From the NCBI GenBank assembly GCA_963169235.1, contig CAUJCX010000005.1, forward strand, positions 1-32,143: a stretch of DNA of 32,143 bases, in the 5' to 3' direction. The stretch's first letter is position 1. Each line of letters opens with the position of its first letter. Both the position numbers and the translations under genes were made by a program. Positions 6,850-16,422 of the stretch are shown here, in pieces. The stretch is from Actinomycetota bacterium. GTDB taxonomy: Bacteria; Actinomycetota; Thermoleophilia; Miltoncostaeales; Miltoncostaeaceae. A model generated the notes under the pieces. The model ran no database searches, had not been told where the DNA came from, and worked only from the letters and a program-made list of their open reading frames with translations.

Positions 6850-8694
6850 CTACTCGACGGTGACGGTCTTGGCCAGGTTGCGCGGCTTGTCCACGTTGAG
6901 CCCCTTGCCCTTCGCGATCTCGTACGCGAACAGCTGCAGCGGGACGATGGTGGTGATGGGCGACAACAGCGCCGGAGTGCGGGGAGCCCACAGCACGTCG
7001 TCGGCGTGCAATGCGATCTCCTCGTTGCCTTCGGTCGCGACGGCGATCACGCGGGCGCCGCGCGCGCGCACCTCCTGGATGTTGGAGATGACCTTGTCGA
7101 ACACGTGGCCGTCGGGGGCCACCACCACCACGGGCGAGCCCTCGTCGAGCAGCGCGATGGGGCCGTGCTTCATCTCGCCCGCCGGGTACGCCTCGGTTGG
7201 CACGTAGCTGATCTCCTTCAGCTTCAGCGCGCCCTCGAAGCACACCGGCACGCCGACGTGGCGCCCGAGGTACAGGAAGAAGCCCTTGTCGACGTACTTC
7301 GCGGCCACGGCGGCCACGTCGGCCGGCGCGGACGACAGCAGGTACTGCTCGATGGCGTCGGGCAGTCGGCGCAGCTCCTCGGACAGGTCGCGCACGCCGG
7401 CCTCGGTCAGCGACCAGCGCATGCGCCCCAGCTTCAGGGCCAGCACGGCCAGCGCCATGATCTGGGCCGTGTGGGTCTTGGTGGCGGCGACGCCGATCTC
7501 GAGCCCCGCGCGGGTGAGCAGCACGCCGTTGGCGTCGCGGGCCGCCTGCGAGTCGGTCTGGTTGGTGAGCGCCACCACGTGGGCGCCGCGCTCGCGGGCG
7601 ACGCGCATGGCCGCCAGCGTGTCGGCGGTCTCGCCGCTCTGCGTGATGCCGATGACCAGGTCGCCCGGGCCCGCGAGGCACGTGCGGTAGCGGTACTCCG
7701 ACGCCACCTCGACGCTCACGGGGATGCGCGCCCAGTCCTCGATGAGGTACCGGCCCGCCAGGCCCGCGTGGTACGACGTGCCGCACGCCACGATGTGCAC
7801 GGCGTCCACGCGCGCCAGCACGTGGTCGTCGATGCCGATGCCGTCCAGCGAGATGCTGCCGTCGGCGCCCAGGCGCGAGCCGATGGTGTCCCACAGCGCG
7901 GCCGGCTGCTCGTGGATCTCCTTCAGCATGAACGTGTCGTAGCCGCCCTTCTCGGCGGCCTCCTCGCTGCCCTCCCACGTGCGGGTGGGGCGCGTCACCT
8001 CGGTGCCGAAGCCGTCGTAGATGTGCACGGCGTCGCGGTCGACCACCACGATCTCGTCGTTCTCGGGGTAGATCACCTCGCGGGTCTCGCCCAGGAACGC
8101 GGGGATCGCCGAGGCCAGGAACATCTCGTTGACGCCGACTCCCACCACAAGCGGGCACTCGTGGCGCACGGCCACCAGGCGGCCCGGCTCGGACGTGTGC
8201 GACGCGACGAACGCGTAGTGACCGGACAGCTGCGGCAGCACGGCCTGCACGGCGGCCACGATGTCGCCCTCGTAGTGGCGGGCCAGCAGGTGCGGCAGCA
8301 CCTCGGTGTCGGTCTCGGACGCGAACACCACGCCCTCGTCCTGAAGGCGCCGGCGCAGCTCGACGTAGTTCTCGATGATGCCGTTCATCACCACGGCCAC
8401 GCGGCCGTCGTTCGACACGTGCGGGTGGGCGTTGGGCAGCGTCACCTTGCCGTGCGTGGCCCAGCGGGTGTGGCCGATGCCGGTGGTGGGGCCCTCCAGG
8501 CCGTCCGCGCCGACGGTGGCGGCCCGCAGGTCCTCAAGCTTGCCGACGGCGCGCACCAGCGCGTACCGGTCGTTGTCGGCGTCGAGCAGCGCGAACCCGG
8601 CCGAGTCATAGCCGCGGTACTCCAGCCGCTCCAGCCCGCGCACGATCAGCTCGTAGCAGGGCCGGTCACCGACGTATCCGATGATGCCGCACAT
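6850..8694 (-). CDS. glmS: Glutamine-fructose-6-phosphate aminotransferase (isomerizing)
   Basis: Makes glucosamine-6-phosphate from fructose-6-phosphate and glutamine, the first step to UDP-GlcNAc for peptidoglycan. It has 614 residues, full length. The start is ATG 8694, behind AGGAAGG, because it places the nucleophile Cys2 (MCGIIGYVG) at the N-terminus; the frame is open further upstream. An N-terminal class-II glutaminase domain (about 1-240) carries RLEYRGYDSAG. Two SIS sugar-isomerase domains follow, with CGTSYHAG and ITQSGETADT. It ends in the classic AKTVTVE. The product feeds GlmM, encoded two genes upstream. A terminator-like hairpin precedes its ribosome-binding site. Confidence 0.97.
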   Translation of the reverse strand: MCGIIGYVGDRPCYELIVRGLERLEYRGYDSAGFALLDADNDRYALVRAVGKLEDLRAATVGADGLEGPTTGIGHTRWATHGKVTLPNAHPHVSNDGRVAVVMNGIIENYVELRRRLQDEGVVFASETDTEVLPHLLARHYEGDIVAAVQAVLPQLSGHYAFVASHTSEPGRLVAVRHECPLVVGVGVNEMFLASAIPAFLGETREVIYPENDEIVVVDRDAVHIYDGFGTEVTRPTRTWEGSEEAAEKGGYDTFMLKEIHEQPAALWDTIGSRLGADGSISLDGIGIDDHVLARVDAVHIVACGTSYHAGLAGRYLIEDWARIPVSVEVASEYRYRTCLAGPGDLVIGITQSGETADTLAAMRVARERGAHVVALTNQTDSQAARDANGVLLTRAGLEIGVAATKTHTAQIMALAVLALKLGRMRWSLTEAGVRDLSEELRRLPDAIEQYLLSSAPADVAAVAAKYVDKGFFLYLGRHVGVPVCFEGALKLKEISYVPTEAYPAGEMKHGPIALLDEGSPVVVVAPDGHVFDKVISNIQEVRARGARVIAVATEGNEEIALHADDVLWAPRTPALLSPITTIVPLQLFAYEIAKGKGLNVDKPRNLAKTVTVE

Positions 8695-8716
8695 GTGCGT
8701 CCTTCCTGGAATGAGA

Positions 8717-8741
8717 AACGGCCCCCGCCTCGGGGGTCGTT
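8717..8741 (-). promoter_or_regulatory. Terminator-like hairpin in the glmS leader
   Basis: CCCCCG (8722-8727) pairs with CGGGGG (8731-8736) around a 3-base loop. After one mismatch, AACG (8717-8720) pairs with CGTT (8738-8741). On the minus strand TTTCTC overlaps the stem's 3' end and runs on past it. Only 22 bases separate it from the glmS ATG, so glmS transcripts from any upstream promoter must pass through it. It may be an attenuator or simply a leftover intergenic terminator. Confidence 0.5.
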
Positions 8742-8880
8742 CACCGTGGCCCGCCGGTCCCGCCGCCGATCGCCGCACCGCGGGAACCTGAGCACGTGAC
8801 ATCGTGACGCGCCACCGGTCGGGTTGCATTCTCCCGCATCCGGCGGGCGGATCGCCCATCCGTTGGTACAGACCGGCGGA

Positions 8881-10620
8881 TCAGGGTGTCGGGGCCCGCG
8901 GGGTCCACAGCCTCACCGGCCGTCCGTCCGGCGCCCGCAGCGCGTCGTGCACCGCAAACCCCTCCGCCGCGAGCGCCGCCTCCAGCGCCCGCTGCGCCGA
9001 CGTGTCTCGCCCAGGTACGAGGGCGGCGGTCACCGCGGCGCCGGGCCGCCTGGCGACGATGAACTCCCGATAGGCGGCCTCGTCGCCCTCGGCCGGGGCG
9101 CGCATCACCTCGGCGTACGCCCCCGCGCTCAGCTGCAACCCCAGCGACACGCGGGTGGTGGTGAGGGGTCCCGCATCGGAGATCACCAGGACGCGCGTTG
9201 GCGTGCCCCCGCGCGGGGACGCGAGCCGGTCCCCTATCTCGGTGAAGAACGCGGTCCACCGATGATGGGGGGCGGGCAACGGCCGGTGGGCGGGGGGTAC
9301 CGCGTACCCGTCGCCCGCCATGTCGGCCCGCTGCAGCCAGTCGCCGTCGTACACGGCGACCGACGGCAGCCCGCCGAGTTGCACCGTGCGGGTGCCGCTC
9401 ACCACCGGCAGCGCGTCGCTCTTGACCATCAGGGCGAACGCCACCGCCGCCACGAGCGCCGCCGACAACCCCCTCGACGCGGCGCGGGTGCGCACGTGTC
9501 CGGCCGCCACCACGGCCAGTACCGCGAGGCACGGCACCCAGGCAAGCGTGAAGCCGGTGCCGACGTTGTGGCTGCTGGTGAGCGCCATGTAGCCCTCGGC
9601 CACGAGCGCGACGGGCACGACGGCGTCGGTGCGCCACAGCGTGCGCACCCCGGCGCGCACTCCCCGGGAGTGGAGCCAGGCCGCGCCGCCCACCAGCAGG
9701 CACGCCGCCACCGCGACGGCCAGCGGCAGCTGCAGGTCGTTGGCCACCACGGCCAGCTGGTACAGCCAGTACGCCGGGTCCGTGGGTGCCAGCGCGTGGC
9801 CGTACGACGACGCGTCGGCGCCGTAGCCGGCGTCGAGCAGGTAATCGCGCACCGCGTGCCACGCCCGTGCGTACCACGTGGCGGCCACCATCACCGCCGC
9901 CATCGCCGCCACGCCGAGGTTGACAAGGCGCGCGCGCCGCGGCGCGTTCGCGGGTCGCAGTGCCACGGCCAGCGCAGCCACGGCCAGGCCGGGCAGGTAC
10001 GCCACCGTCATCGTGCGCGACAGAAGCATCAGGCCCACCAGCACGCCGCACCACACGGCCGGGCCGCGGCGGGTGAAGCCCCGGGACGCGACCATGGCCA
10101 GCGCCGCGCCCGTCATGCACGCGGCGGCGGGCACGGCGAAGTGGAACGTGCGGGTGAAGTCGGCCATGGCGGGCACCGCGGTGGCCACCACCGCGGCCAG
10201 CGCGGCGGGCCACCCCGGCCGCCAGCGGCACGCGAGGCGGTACGTGAACACCCCCACCAGCACCAGCGACACCAGCTGCACGGCCAGCACGGCCGTGACG
10301 CCGGCGCCGCCCACGAGCATCGGCACGACGCCCGCCAGAGGCACCAGCGGGGCCTCCGGCACCTGGTCGGCGTACGCCCGCCACAGCCCCGTCAGCCCGT
10401 CGCGCTGCCAGCCATGCAGGTCGCGCAGCGCGATCGCGATGTACCCCGCCTCGTCGTACTCGGGGGGCGCGCTCGCGCGGAACCTCGCCAGCCACAGCAT
10501 GTGCCCCGCCACCAGCACCGCCAGGTACGCGGCCAGCACCTGCGCCGCCCGTCCCCACGACCGGGGATCCCCGCCCCGCAGCATGCCTCGGCCGGCGAGA
10601 CGGCCGCTCACGCGAGGCAC
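8881..10620 (-). CDS. Polytopic membrane protein, GT-C glycosyltransferase-like
   Basis: Protein of 579 residues with about ten or eleven hydrophobic segments between roughly residues 25 and 400 and a soluble C-terminal part. An acidic pair in the first extracytoplasmic loop (PPEYDEAGYIAIALRDL) resembles the catalytic Asp/Glu site of GT-C enzymes such as ArnT/PMT-type transferases, which use polyprenyl-phosphate sugars. No other signature decides donor or acceptor. Start GTG 10620 lies 16 bases after the glmM stop; the ATG at 10584 is an alternative. Its position between glmM and glmS suggests a job in envelope glycan assembly, which is inference only. Confidence 0.65.
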   Translation of the reverse strand: MPRVSGRLAGRGMLRGGDPRSWGRAAQVLAAYLAVLVAGHMLWLARFRASAPPEYDEAGYIAIALRDLHGWQRDGLTGLWRAYADQVPEAPLVPLAGVVPMLVGGAGVTAVLAVQLVSLVLVGVFTYRLACRWRPGWPAALAAVVATAVPAMADFTRTFHFAVPAAACMTGAALAMVASRGFTRRGPAVWCGVLVGLMLLSRTMTVAYLPGLAVAALAVALRPANAPRRARLVNLGVAAMAAVMVAATWYARAWHAVRDYLLDAGYGADASSYGHALAPTDPAYWLYQLAVVANDLQLPLAVAVAACLLVGGAAWLHSRGVRAGVRTLWRTDAVVPVALVAEGYMALTSSHNVGTGFTLAWVPCLAVLAVVAAGHVRTRAASRGLSAALVAAVAFALMVKSDALPVVSGTRTVQLGGLPSVAVYDGDWLQRADMAGDGYAVPPAHRPLPAPHHRWTAFFTEIGDRLASPRGGTPTRVLVISDAGPLTTTRVSLGLQLSAGAYAEVMRAPAEGDEAAYREFIVARRPGAAVTAALVPGRDTSAQRALEAALAAEGFAVHDALRAPDGRPVRLWTPRAPTP

Positions 10621-10636
10621 GGGGCCCCCGGGCGGC

Positions 10637-11977
10637 TCAGGCTCCGCCGAGGTCGTCCTCGACCCGGGCGGCGATGCGCGCGCACCACTCGTCGCAGTCC
10701 GCCGCCGTGGGCGCCTCCACCATCACGCGCACCAGCGGCTCGGTGCCGGAGGGACGCACCACCACGCGGCCGTCGTCGCCGAACGCCTGCTCGAATGCGC
10801 GCACCTCGGCCCACACGCCGGCGGCGTCGGGAAGCTCGTGCTTGCGCACATCCGGGATGTTCACCAGTTTCTGCGGCAGGCGCACCACCACGCCCGCGGC
10901 GTCGGCAAGCGTGCGGCCCGACGCCACCAGAGCGTCCAGCAGCATCAGGCCGCTGGCCAATCCGTCGCCCGTGGGGCCGGCGTCGAGGTTGATGAGGTGG
11001 CCACTCTGCTCGCCGCCCAGCACGTAGCCGCCCGCGCGCATCTCGGCCAGCACGTAGCGGTCGCCGACGTCGGTCCACTTCACGCGCACGCCCTCGGCGT
11101 CCATGGCGCGGCGGAAGCCCAGGTTGGTCATGGTGGTGGTGACCACCGTGTCGTGCGGCAGCGCCCCGCGGGCCTTCATGTCGAGCGCCAGCACGGCGAG
11201 GATCTGGTCGCCGTCCACGACGTTGCCCGCGGCGTCCACCGCCAGCACGCGATCGCCGTCGCCGTCGAACGCCAGGCCCAGGTCGGCCGAGCCGTCGACC
11301 ACGGCGGCCTGCAGCGACTCGAGGTGGGTCGAGCCGCACCCCGCGTTGATGTTGACCCCGTCGGGCTGCGCGTGCAGCACCGTGAGGCGCGCCCCCAGCC
11401 GCTCGAGCGCGGCGGGAGCGGTGGTGACGGTGGCCCCATGGGCGCAGTCGATCACCACCGACAGCCCGTCAAGGCGGGTCGCGAACCGCTGGCACAGCGC
11501 GTCGACGTAGCGCTCGGCGGCCCCAGGATCGTGGGTCACCGAGCCCAGGGCCCCGCCGGTGGGGCGCTCGCCCGGCTGGTCCATCAGCGCCTCGACCTCG
11601 GCCTCCTGCGCATCGGCCAGCTTGAAGCCGTCGGCGCCCACCAGCTTGATGCCGTTGTCGGCGAACGGGTTGTGGGACGCGCTGATGATGGCGCCGCCTG
11701 CGGCGCCCGATGCGGGCACCTCCTCGGCGATCGCCGGCGTGGGCAGCACGCCCACCAGGCACGCGTCCACCCCGACGCTGGTGAGGCCCGCCGACAGCGC
11801 CCCCTCGAGCATCGGCCCCGAGCGGCGGGTGTCGCGTCCGATCACCACGGTGGACCCCGCGCCCACCACAGCGCCCAGGGCACGGCCCATCGCGAGCGCC
11901 ATCTCGGGCGTCAGCCCGGCGTTGGCGACGCCACGCACACCGTCGGTGCCGAACAGCCGCCGGCGCGACGTCGTCAT
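10637..11977 (-). CDS. glmM: Phosphoglucosamine mutase
   Basis: Converts glucosamine-6-phosphate to glucosamine-1-phosphate for UDP-GlcNAc synthesis. It has 446 residues, full length. It begins with RRRLFGTDGVRGVAN. The phosphorylated active-site serine is Ser101 in ISASHNPFADNGIK. The metal-binding loop FDGDGDR sits at about 238-243. The C-terminal phosphate-binding region VVVRPSGTEPLVRVMVE is intact. ATG 11977 lies 19 bases after the rpsI stop. The order rplM-rpsI-glmM is well conserved in actinobacteria and implies one growth-linked transcript. Confidence 0.97.
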   Translation of the reverse strand: MTTSRRRLFGTDGVRGVANAGLTPEMALAMGRALGAVVGAGSTVVIGRDTRRSGPMLEGALSAGLTSVGVDACLVGVLPTPAIAEEVPASGAAGGAIISASHNPFADNGIKLVGADGFKLADAQEAEVEALMDQPGERPTGGALGSVTHDPGAAERYVDALCQRFATRLDGLSVVIDCAHGATVTTAPAALERLGARLTVLHAQPDGVNINAGCGSTHLESLQAAVVDGSADLGLAFDGDGDRVLAVDAAGNVVDGDQILAVLALDMKARGALPHDTVVTTTMTNLGFRRAMDAEGVRVKWTDVGDRYVLAEMRAGGYVLGGEQSGHLINLDAGPTGDGLASGLMLLDALVASGRTLADAAGVVVRLPQKLVNIPDVRKHELPDAAGVWAEVRAFEQAFGDDGRVVVRPSGTEPLVRVMVEAPTAADCDEWCARIAARVEDDLGGA

Positions 11978-11996
11978 CGGCAGCCCGCCCGCGGCG

Positions 11997-12398
11997 TCAG
12001 CGCTTGGAGAACTGCGGCCGCTTGCGGGCGCCCTTGAGGCCGGCCTTCTTGCGCTCGGTCTCGCGCGCGTCGCGGGTGAGGAACCCTTCCTTCTTCAGGT
12101 CGCCGCGCAGGTTCTCGTCGGCCACGCACAGGGCGCGGGCGATGCCGTGCCTCAGCGCGCCGCTCTGGCCCGCCGTGCCGCCGCCGTCGAGGCGGGCGAT
12201 CACGTTGTACGTCGCCATCGTGCCGGTCTCGACCAGCGGCTTGAGCGCCGTGGTCACCAGCACCTTGCGGCCGAAGTACTCGTCCACCGGGCGGCCGTTG
12301 CACGTCACGGTGCCGTCGCCGGGCGTGAGGATGACGCGGGCCACGGAGGTCTTGCGCTTGCCGGTGGCGATCACGCGGCCGTGCTTGTCGGTCTTCAC
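11997..12398 (-). CDS. rpsI: 30S ribosomal protein S9 (uS9)
   Basis: Small-subunit protein of 133 residues whose basic tail reaches towards the P-site tRNA. The body motifs [11 protein letters not shown] and YFGRK, and the C-terminal [10 protein letters not shown] with its terminal Lys-Arg, are diagnostic. GTG 12398 overlaps the rplM stop by four bases (GTGA), so the two are translationally coupled, matching the universal L13-S9 pairing. Confidence 0.98.
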   Translation of the reverse strand: MKTDKHGRVIATGKRKTSVARVILTPGDGTVTCNGRPVDEYFGRKVLVTTALKPLVETGTMATYNVIARLDGGGTAGQSGALRHGIARALCVADENLRGDLKKEGFLTRDARETERKKAGLKGARKRPQFSKR

Positions 12399-12847
12399 GA
12401 GGGCACCTCTGCCTTACGGGTGAGTCGCAGCGGCTCGGGGGCCTGCGCCTGATGGGGATGCTCGGTGCCGGCGTACAGCTTCAGCTTCAGCAGCTGCTGA
12501 CGGCCGAGGCGGTTCTTCGGCAGCATGCCCTTGACCGCGGCCCGCAGCACCTCTTCGGGGCGGCGCTCGAGCTGCTCGGCGAGCGTGCGCGAGCGCAGGC
12601 CGCCGGGGTAGCCGGAGTGGCGGTAGTAGCGCTTGGTCTCGAGCTTGTTGCCCGTCACCGCGATCTTGCCCGCGTTGAGGACGACCACGAAGTCGCCGGT
12701 GTCGCAGTGCCGCGTGTACCAGGGGGAACGCTTACCCGAGAGCGTCTCGGCGATGACGCTGGCCAGCCGGCCCAGGTTCTGGCCCTCGGCGTCGACGAGC
12801 CACCACTTGCGCTCGACGGTGCCGGGCTTGGCGCTGACGGTCTTCAC
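12395..12847 (-). CDS. rplM: 50S ribosomal protein L13 (uL13)
   Basis: Large-subunit assembly protein of 150 residues. [19 protein letters not shown] at the N-terminus, [13 protein letters not shown] in the middle and [15 protein letters not shown] near the C-terminus are standard uL13 features. The start is GTG 12847 (KTVSAKPG follows). GGAGGG lies upstream with a rather long 11-base spacer. The frame is open to 12943, but the extension is not conserved-looking. First gene of the ribosomal-glm operon; a candidate promoter lies at 12915-12943. Confidence 0.97.
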   Translation of the reverse strand: MKTVSAKPGTVERKWWLVDAEGQNLGRLASVIAETLSGKRSPWYTRHCDTGDFVVVLNAGKIAVTGNKLETKRYYRHSGYPGGLRSRTLAEQLERRPEEVLRAAVKGMLPKNRLGRQQLLKLKLYAGTEHPHQAQAPEPLRLTRKAEVPS

Positions 12848-12914
12848 GGGTCGCAGGTCCCTCCGGTCGGAAAACGAGCATGCGGACCCGCTCCGATCGC
12901 GGGGCCGACGGTGG

Positions 12915-12943
12915 AGATTACGCAACACCCGCCTCGCGCGCAA
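12915..12943 (-). promoter_or_regulatory. Candidate promoter of the rplM operon
   Basis: On the minus strand TTGCGC (12943-12938), a 17-base spacer and TAATCT (12920-12915) fit the actinobacterial TTGnnn-17-TAnnnT pattern. The start of transcription would leave a leader of about 60 bases before rplM. A perfect 10-bp hairpin (12929-12938 with 12947-12956) overlaps the -35 box. Confidence 0.4.
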
Positions 12944-13027
12944 GGCCGCGAGGCGGTGACGACGTGCCCCCTCTGGACGCGGCGGGGGTTCGTGCGCAAC
13001 AATGGCGGGATTGTTTGTGTAACAGGG

Positions 13028-13477
13028 ATGCGCCCGGATGGCGTGTCCGCGAGTACCGCGAGCCTTCCCGTGACCCCCACATCAGTGGACCGTTGCATCG
13101 CCGTCGCCGCACACGGGCGACGGTGCCAGCAGACCACCTACCGTGGTAGCCCGTACTGCTGGCATCACACGCAGAGCCGCAAGGTGTGGGCTCCCAGCCG
13201 CGTGTCGAAGACGCGCACGCGGCGCCCGGACGCCGACCTGGTGGAGGCGGCCGAGGAGGCCCGGTCGGGCCTGCCCGCCCCGTCCACGTTCGAGACGGCG
13301 GCGGCGCTGGCGGCGGCCCTCACCCCCACCCAGATGGCGCAGTTGCGCGCGTTCCTGGCGCGCGAGGGCACCGGGGTGTTCCGCATCGACAAGGCCGACG
13401 GCAGCGTGGTGGACGCCCGCGTCGACCCCCGCCTGGGGCGGGCGCTGGACGCCCGCATCAGCCTCACCACCGAGTAG
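13028..13477 (+). CDS. Small Cys/His (zinc-ribbon-like) protein, function unknown
   Basis: Protein of 149 residues from ATG 13028; GTG 13085 is an alternative start just before the conserved-looking part. It contains Cys23-x9-Cys33-x10-Cys44-x2-His47 ([13 protein letters not shown], then [12 protein letters not shown]), a spacing that suggests a small zinc-binding knuckle. The C-terminal half (about 70-149) is alpha-helical in character, with [19 protein letters not shown], and ends SLTTE. It is divergent from rplM (180-base gap) and convergent with guaA, six bases from its stop. I do not recognise a named family; nucleic-acid binding is only a guess from the Cys/His cluster and basic patch. 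Confidence 0.7.
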   Translation: MRPDGVSASTASLPVTPTSVDRCIAVAAHGRRCQQTTYRGSPYCWHHTQSRKVWAPSRVSKTRTRRPDADLVEAAEEARSGLPAPSTFETAAALAAALTPTQMAQLRAFLAREGTGVFRIDKADGSVVDARVDPRLGRALDARISLTTE

Positions 13478-13483
13478 GTACCG

Positions 13484-15046
13484 TCACTCCCACTCGATGG
13501 TGCCCGGGGGCTTCGACGTGATGTCGAGCGCCACCCGGTTGACTCCCGGGACCTCGTTGATGATGCGGCTCGAGACGCGCTCGAGCAGGTCGTACGGAAG
13601 GCGCGCCCAGTCGGCCGTCATCGCGTCGTCGGACGTGACCGCGCGGATGACGATGGGGTACGCGTACGTGCGCTCGTCGCCCTGCACGCCCACGCTCTTG
13701 ACCGCCGGCAGCACGGCGAAGCTCTGCCACAGCTCGCGGTAGAGGCCCGCGCGGCGCACCTCCTCCTGCAGCACGAAGTCGGCGCGGCGCAGGATCTCGA
13801 GCCGCTCGGCCGTGACCTCGCCGATGATGCGGATGGCCAGGCCCGGGCCGGGGAACGGCTGGCGCCACACCATGCGCTCGGGCAGGCCCAGCTCGGCCCC
13901 CACCACGCGCACCTCGTCCTTGAACAGCTGCCGCAGCGGCTCCACCAGCTCGACGGTCATGTCGTCGGGCAGCCCGCCGACGTTGTGGTGGCTCTTGATC
14001 TTGTCGGCGTGCTTGGAGCCCGACTCGATCACGTCGCTGTAGAGCGTGCCCTGCACCAGGAAGCGCACGCCGCCGAGGGTGCCAGACTCGCGCTCGAACG
14101 TGCGGATGAACTCGCGGCCGATGATCTTGCGCTTGGTCTCGGGGTCGGTGACGCCGGCCAGCTGCGACAGGAAGTGATCCTGCGCCTTCACGTGGATGAG
14201 GGGCACGTGGAAGTGCTCGCCGAACGCCTCCTCCACCTGGTCGGCCTCGCCCTGACGCAGAAGGCCGTGGTCGACGAAGATGCACGTGAGGCGGTCGCCG
14301 ACGGCGCGGTGCACCAGCAGGGCCGCGACGGCCGAGTCGACGCCGCCCGACAGCGCGCAGATGACCTTCTCGTCGCCCACCTGGGCGCGGATGCGGGCCA
14401 CCTGGTCCTCGATCACGTGCACCGGCGTCCACGTGGGCGTGCAGTCGCACGCGTCGAACAGGAACGCCTTCAGCAGGTCGGTGCCGAACGGCGTGTGCAC
14501 CACCTCGGGGTGGAACTGCACGCCGTACATGCCGGTCTCGCGGTGCTCCATGGCCGCGACGGGCGCGCCGGCCGTCTGCGCCGACACCACGAACCCGTCG
14601 GGCGCCCGCACCACGCTGTCGTTGTGGCTCATCCAGCACGTCTCGGCCGGCAGGTCGCGCAAGAGACCCGCGCGCGACAGAACGTTCAGTTCGGTCTTGC
14701 CGAACTCGCTGGCGCCCGTGCGGGCCACCTCGCCGCCGAGCGCCTGCACCATCGCCTGCATGCCGTAACAGATGCCCAGCACCGGGATGCCCAGGCGCAG
14801 GTACTCGGCGTCGAGGCCGGGCGCGTCCGGGGCGTACACCGACGACGGGCCGCCCGACAGCACCAAGCCCATGGGCTCGAGCGCCTTGATCTCGTCGGCC
14901 GGCATGTCGTGCGGGATCACGGCCGAGAACACCCGGCACTCGCGGATGCGCCGGGCGATCAGCTGCGCGTACTGCGCTCCGAAGTCGACCACCAGCACTC
15001 CGCCCGGCGCCGCCGAGGCGAGCGCCGGATCGAGGTGCTGCGTCAT
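13484..15046 (-). CDS. guaA: GMP synthase (glutamine-hydrolysing)
   Basis: Aminates XMP to GMP with ATP and glutamine in the cytoplasm. It has 520 residues, full length for the fused form. The class-I glutamine amidotransferase domain carries the nucleophile Cys93 in [10 protein letters not shown] and His179/Glu181 in [11 protein letters not shown]. The ATP-pyrophosphatase P-loop [10 protein letters not shown] lies at about 231-240. The dimerisation domain ends with the family-typical [12 protein letters not shown] 15046 overlaps the guaB3 stop by four bases (ATGA), giving a coupled IMP-to-GMP pair. Confidence 0.98.
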   Translation of the reverse strand: MTQHLDPALASAAPGGVLVVDFGAQYAQLIARRIRECRVFSAVIPHDMPADEIKALEPMGLVLSGGPSSVYAPDAPGLDAEYLRLGIPVLGICYGMQAMVQALGGEVARTGASEFGKTELNVLSRAGLLRDLPAETCWMSHNDSVVRAPDGFVVSAQTAGAPVAAMEHRETGMYGVQFHPEVVHTPFGTDLLKAFLFDACDCTPTWTPVHVIEDQVARIRAQVGDEKVICALSGGVDSAVAALLVHRAVGDRLTCIFVDHGLLRQGEADQVEEAFGEHFHVPLIHVKAQDHFLSQLAGVTDPETKRKIIGREFIRTFERESGTLGGVRFLVQGTLYSDVIESGSKHADKIKSHHNVGGLPDDMTVELVEPLRQLFKDEVRVVGAELGLPERMVWRQPFPGPGLAIRIIGEVTAERLEILRRADFVLQEEVRRAGLYRELWQSFAVLPAVKSVGVQGDERTYAYPIVIRAVTSDDAMTADWARLPYDLLERVSSRIINEVPGVNRVALDITSKPPGTIEWE

Positions 15047-16200
15047 CCCATGCCCACGTTCTGGCTCTGCTGCAGGCGCTTGCCCTCGTTCTTCAACGCG
15101 GGCGCCACCATCACCTCGCACTTCTGGAAGCTCTGGATGGACTCGTAGCCGCACGTGGCCATGGCGGTGCGCAGGCCGCCCACCAGGTTCAGCGAGCCGT
15201 CGTTCTCGTGCGCCGGCCCCACCAGGATCTCCTCGAGCGTGCCCAGCGTGGTGGTCTTCACGCGGGTGCCGCGCGGCAGCGTGGGGTGGAACGTGGCCAT
15301 GCCCCAGTGGTACCCGTGGCCGGGCGCCTCAGCGGCCTTGGCCAGCGGCGAGCCGATCATGCACGCGTCGGCGCCGCACGCGATGGCCTTGGCCAGGTCA
15401 CCGCCGAACGCCATGCCGCCATCGGCGATGACGTGGCAGTAGTTGCCGGTCTCGAGCAGGTGCTGCAGCCGGGCGCCCGCGGCGTCGGCGATGGCCGTCG
15501 CCTGGGGCACGCCCACGCCGATGACCTGGCGGGTGGTGCAGGCCGCGCCGGGGCCGACGCCCACCAGCACGCCCACCGCGCCGGTGCGCATCAGGTGGAG
15601 CGCCGTCTGGTAGCTGGCGCATCCCCCCACGATCACCGGGATGGGCAGGTCGGCGATGAACTTCTTGAGGTTGAGCGGCTCGGCCACCGTGGACACGTGC
15701 TCGGCGCTCACCACGGTGCCCTGGATCACCAGGATGTCGAGGCCCGCCTCCAGCGCGACGTCGATGTACGACGTGACCTTCTGGGGCGTGAACGAGCCGC
15801 AGGCCACGACGCCGTTGGCCTTCAGCTGCCGGATGCGCTCACCGATGAGCGCCGGGTCGACGTCGGTGCGGTAGATCTCCTGCAGGCCGCGCGTGGCGTC
15901 GGCCGGGGCGTACCCGGCGATGCGCTCGAGCTCGGCGGCGGGGTCCTCGTAGCGCACCTGGATGCCCTCGAGGTTGATGACCCCGAGCCCGCCCAGCTTG
16001 CCGAGCGTGGTGGCCGTGCCCACGTCGACCACGCCGTCCATCGCCGAGGCCAGGATCGGCAGCTCGAACGTGTGGCCCCCGACCGTCCATCTGAGGTCGA
16101 CGTCCTCGGGGTCCCGCGTCCGCCGGCTGGGCACGATGGCGATGTCGTCAAACCCGTACGCCCTGCGGCCCTTCTTGCCACGCCCGATCTCGATCTCCAC
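15043..16200 (-). CDS. guaB3: GuaB3-family IMP dehydrogenase-related protein
   Basis: A (beta/alpha)8 barrel of 385 residues from the IMPDH/GMP reductase superfamily. It has no inserted CBS-domain pair, unlike classical GuaB of about 480-500 residues. The catalytic cysteine loop [15 protein letters not shown] gives Cys221, and the phosphate-binding [16 protein letters not shown] is present. GTG 16200 follows GGAAAGG. It is the type called GuaB3 in actinobacteria; cyanobacterial GuaB3 is reported to have IMPDH activity. The ATGA overlap with guaA supports a role in GMP synthesis. A classical guaB may exist elsewhere in the genome; that cannot be seen here. Confidence 0.9.
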   Translation of the reverse strand: MEIEIGRGKKGRRAYGFDDIAIVPSRRTRDPEDVDLRWTVGGHTFELPILASAMDGVVDVGTATTLGKLGGLGVINLEGIQVRYEDPAAELERIAGYAPADATRGLQEIYRTDVDPALIGERIRQLKANGVVACGSFTPQKVTSYIDVALEAGLDILVIQGTVVSAEHVSTVAEPLNLKKFIADLPIPVIVGGCASYQTALHLMRTGAVGVLVGVGPGAACTTRQVIGVGVPQATAIADAAGARLQHLLETGNYCHVIADGGMAFGGDLAKAIACGADACMIGSPLAKAAEAPGHGYHWGMATFHPTLPRGTRVKTTTLGTLEEILVGPAHENDGSLNLVGGLRTAMATCGYESIQSFQKCEVMVAPALKNEGKRLQQSQNVGMG

Positions 16201-16263
16201 GTGTGGCTCGCCTTTCCGTCGCCCGATTCAGTCCTTGTTGACGCAGCGCCCCGCGCCCATCAA

Positions 16264-16306
16264 CGACGAAACCCAGGCGCACACGATCGTGCCCTGGGTT
16301 TCGTCG
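16264..16306 (-). terminator. Strong hairpin terminator between pfkB and guaB3
   Basis: CGACGAAACCCAGG (16264-16277) is the exact reverse complement of 16293-16306. Inside it, GCAC/GTGC adds four pairs after a single bulged C, closing on a 6-base loop. It lies 117 bases past the kinase stop and 64 bases before the guaB3 start, so it separates the two minus-strand units. The stem is long enough to act on both strands. Confidence 0.75.
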
Positions 16307-16422
16307 CCTGCCGATGTCGCCTGCCGCACCTCACGTCTGGCTCGGCAGGCTAGCGGACCACCGCGGCCTGCGCCGTGCCTCGAGGAGGACCTTCGACACG
16401 TGTGTCGACGGCGTCCGTCCGG

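Noticed and set aside
6473-8158. 561-codon minus-strand frame that ends as AcpS
   Set aside because: Only the last 121 codons are AcpS. The upstream part is glmS read in the wrong frame, so no fusion is claimed.
12929-12956. Hairpin upstream of rplM as an L13-type autoregulatory leader
   Set aside because: The likely -10 box lies downstream of it, so the hairpin would not be in the transcript; it overlaps the -35 region instead.
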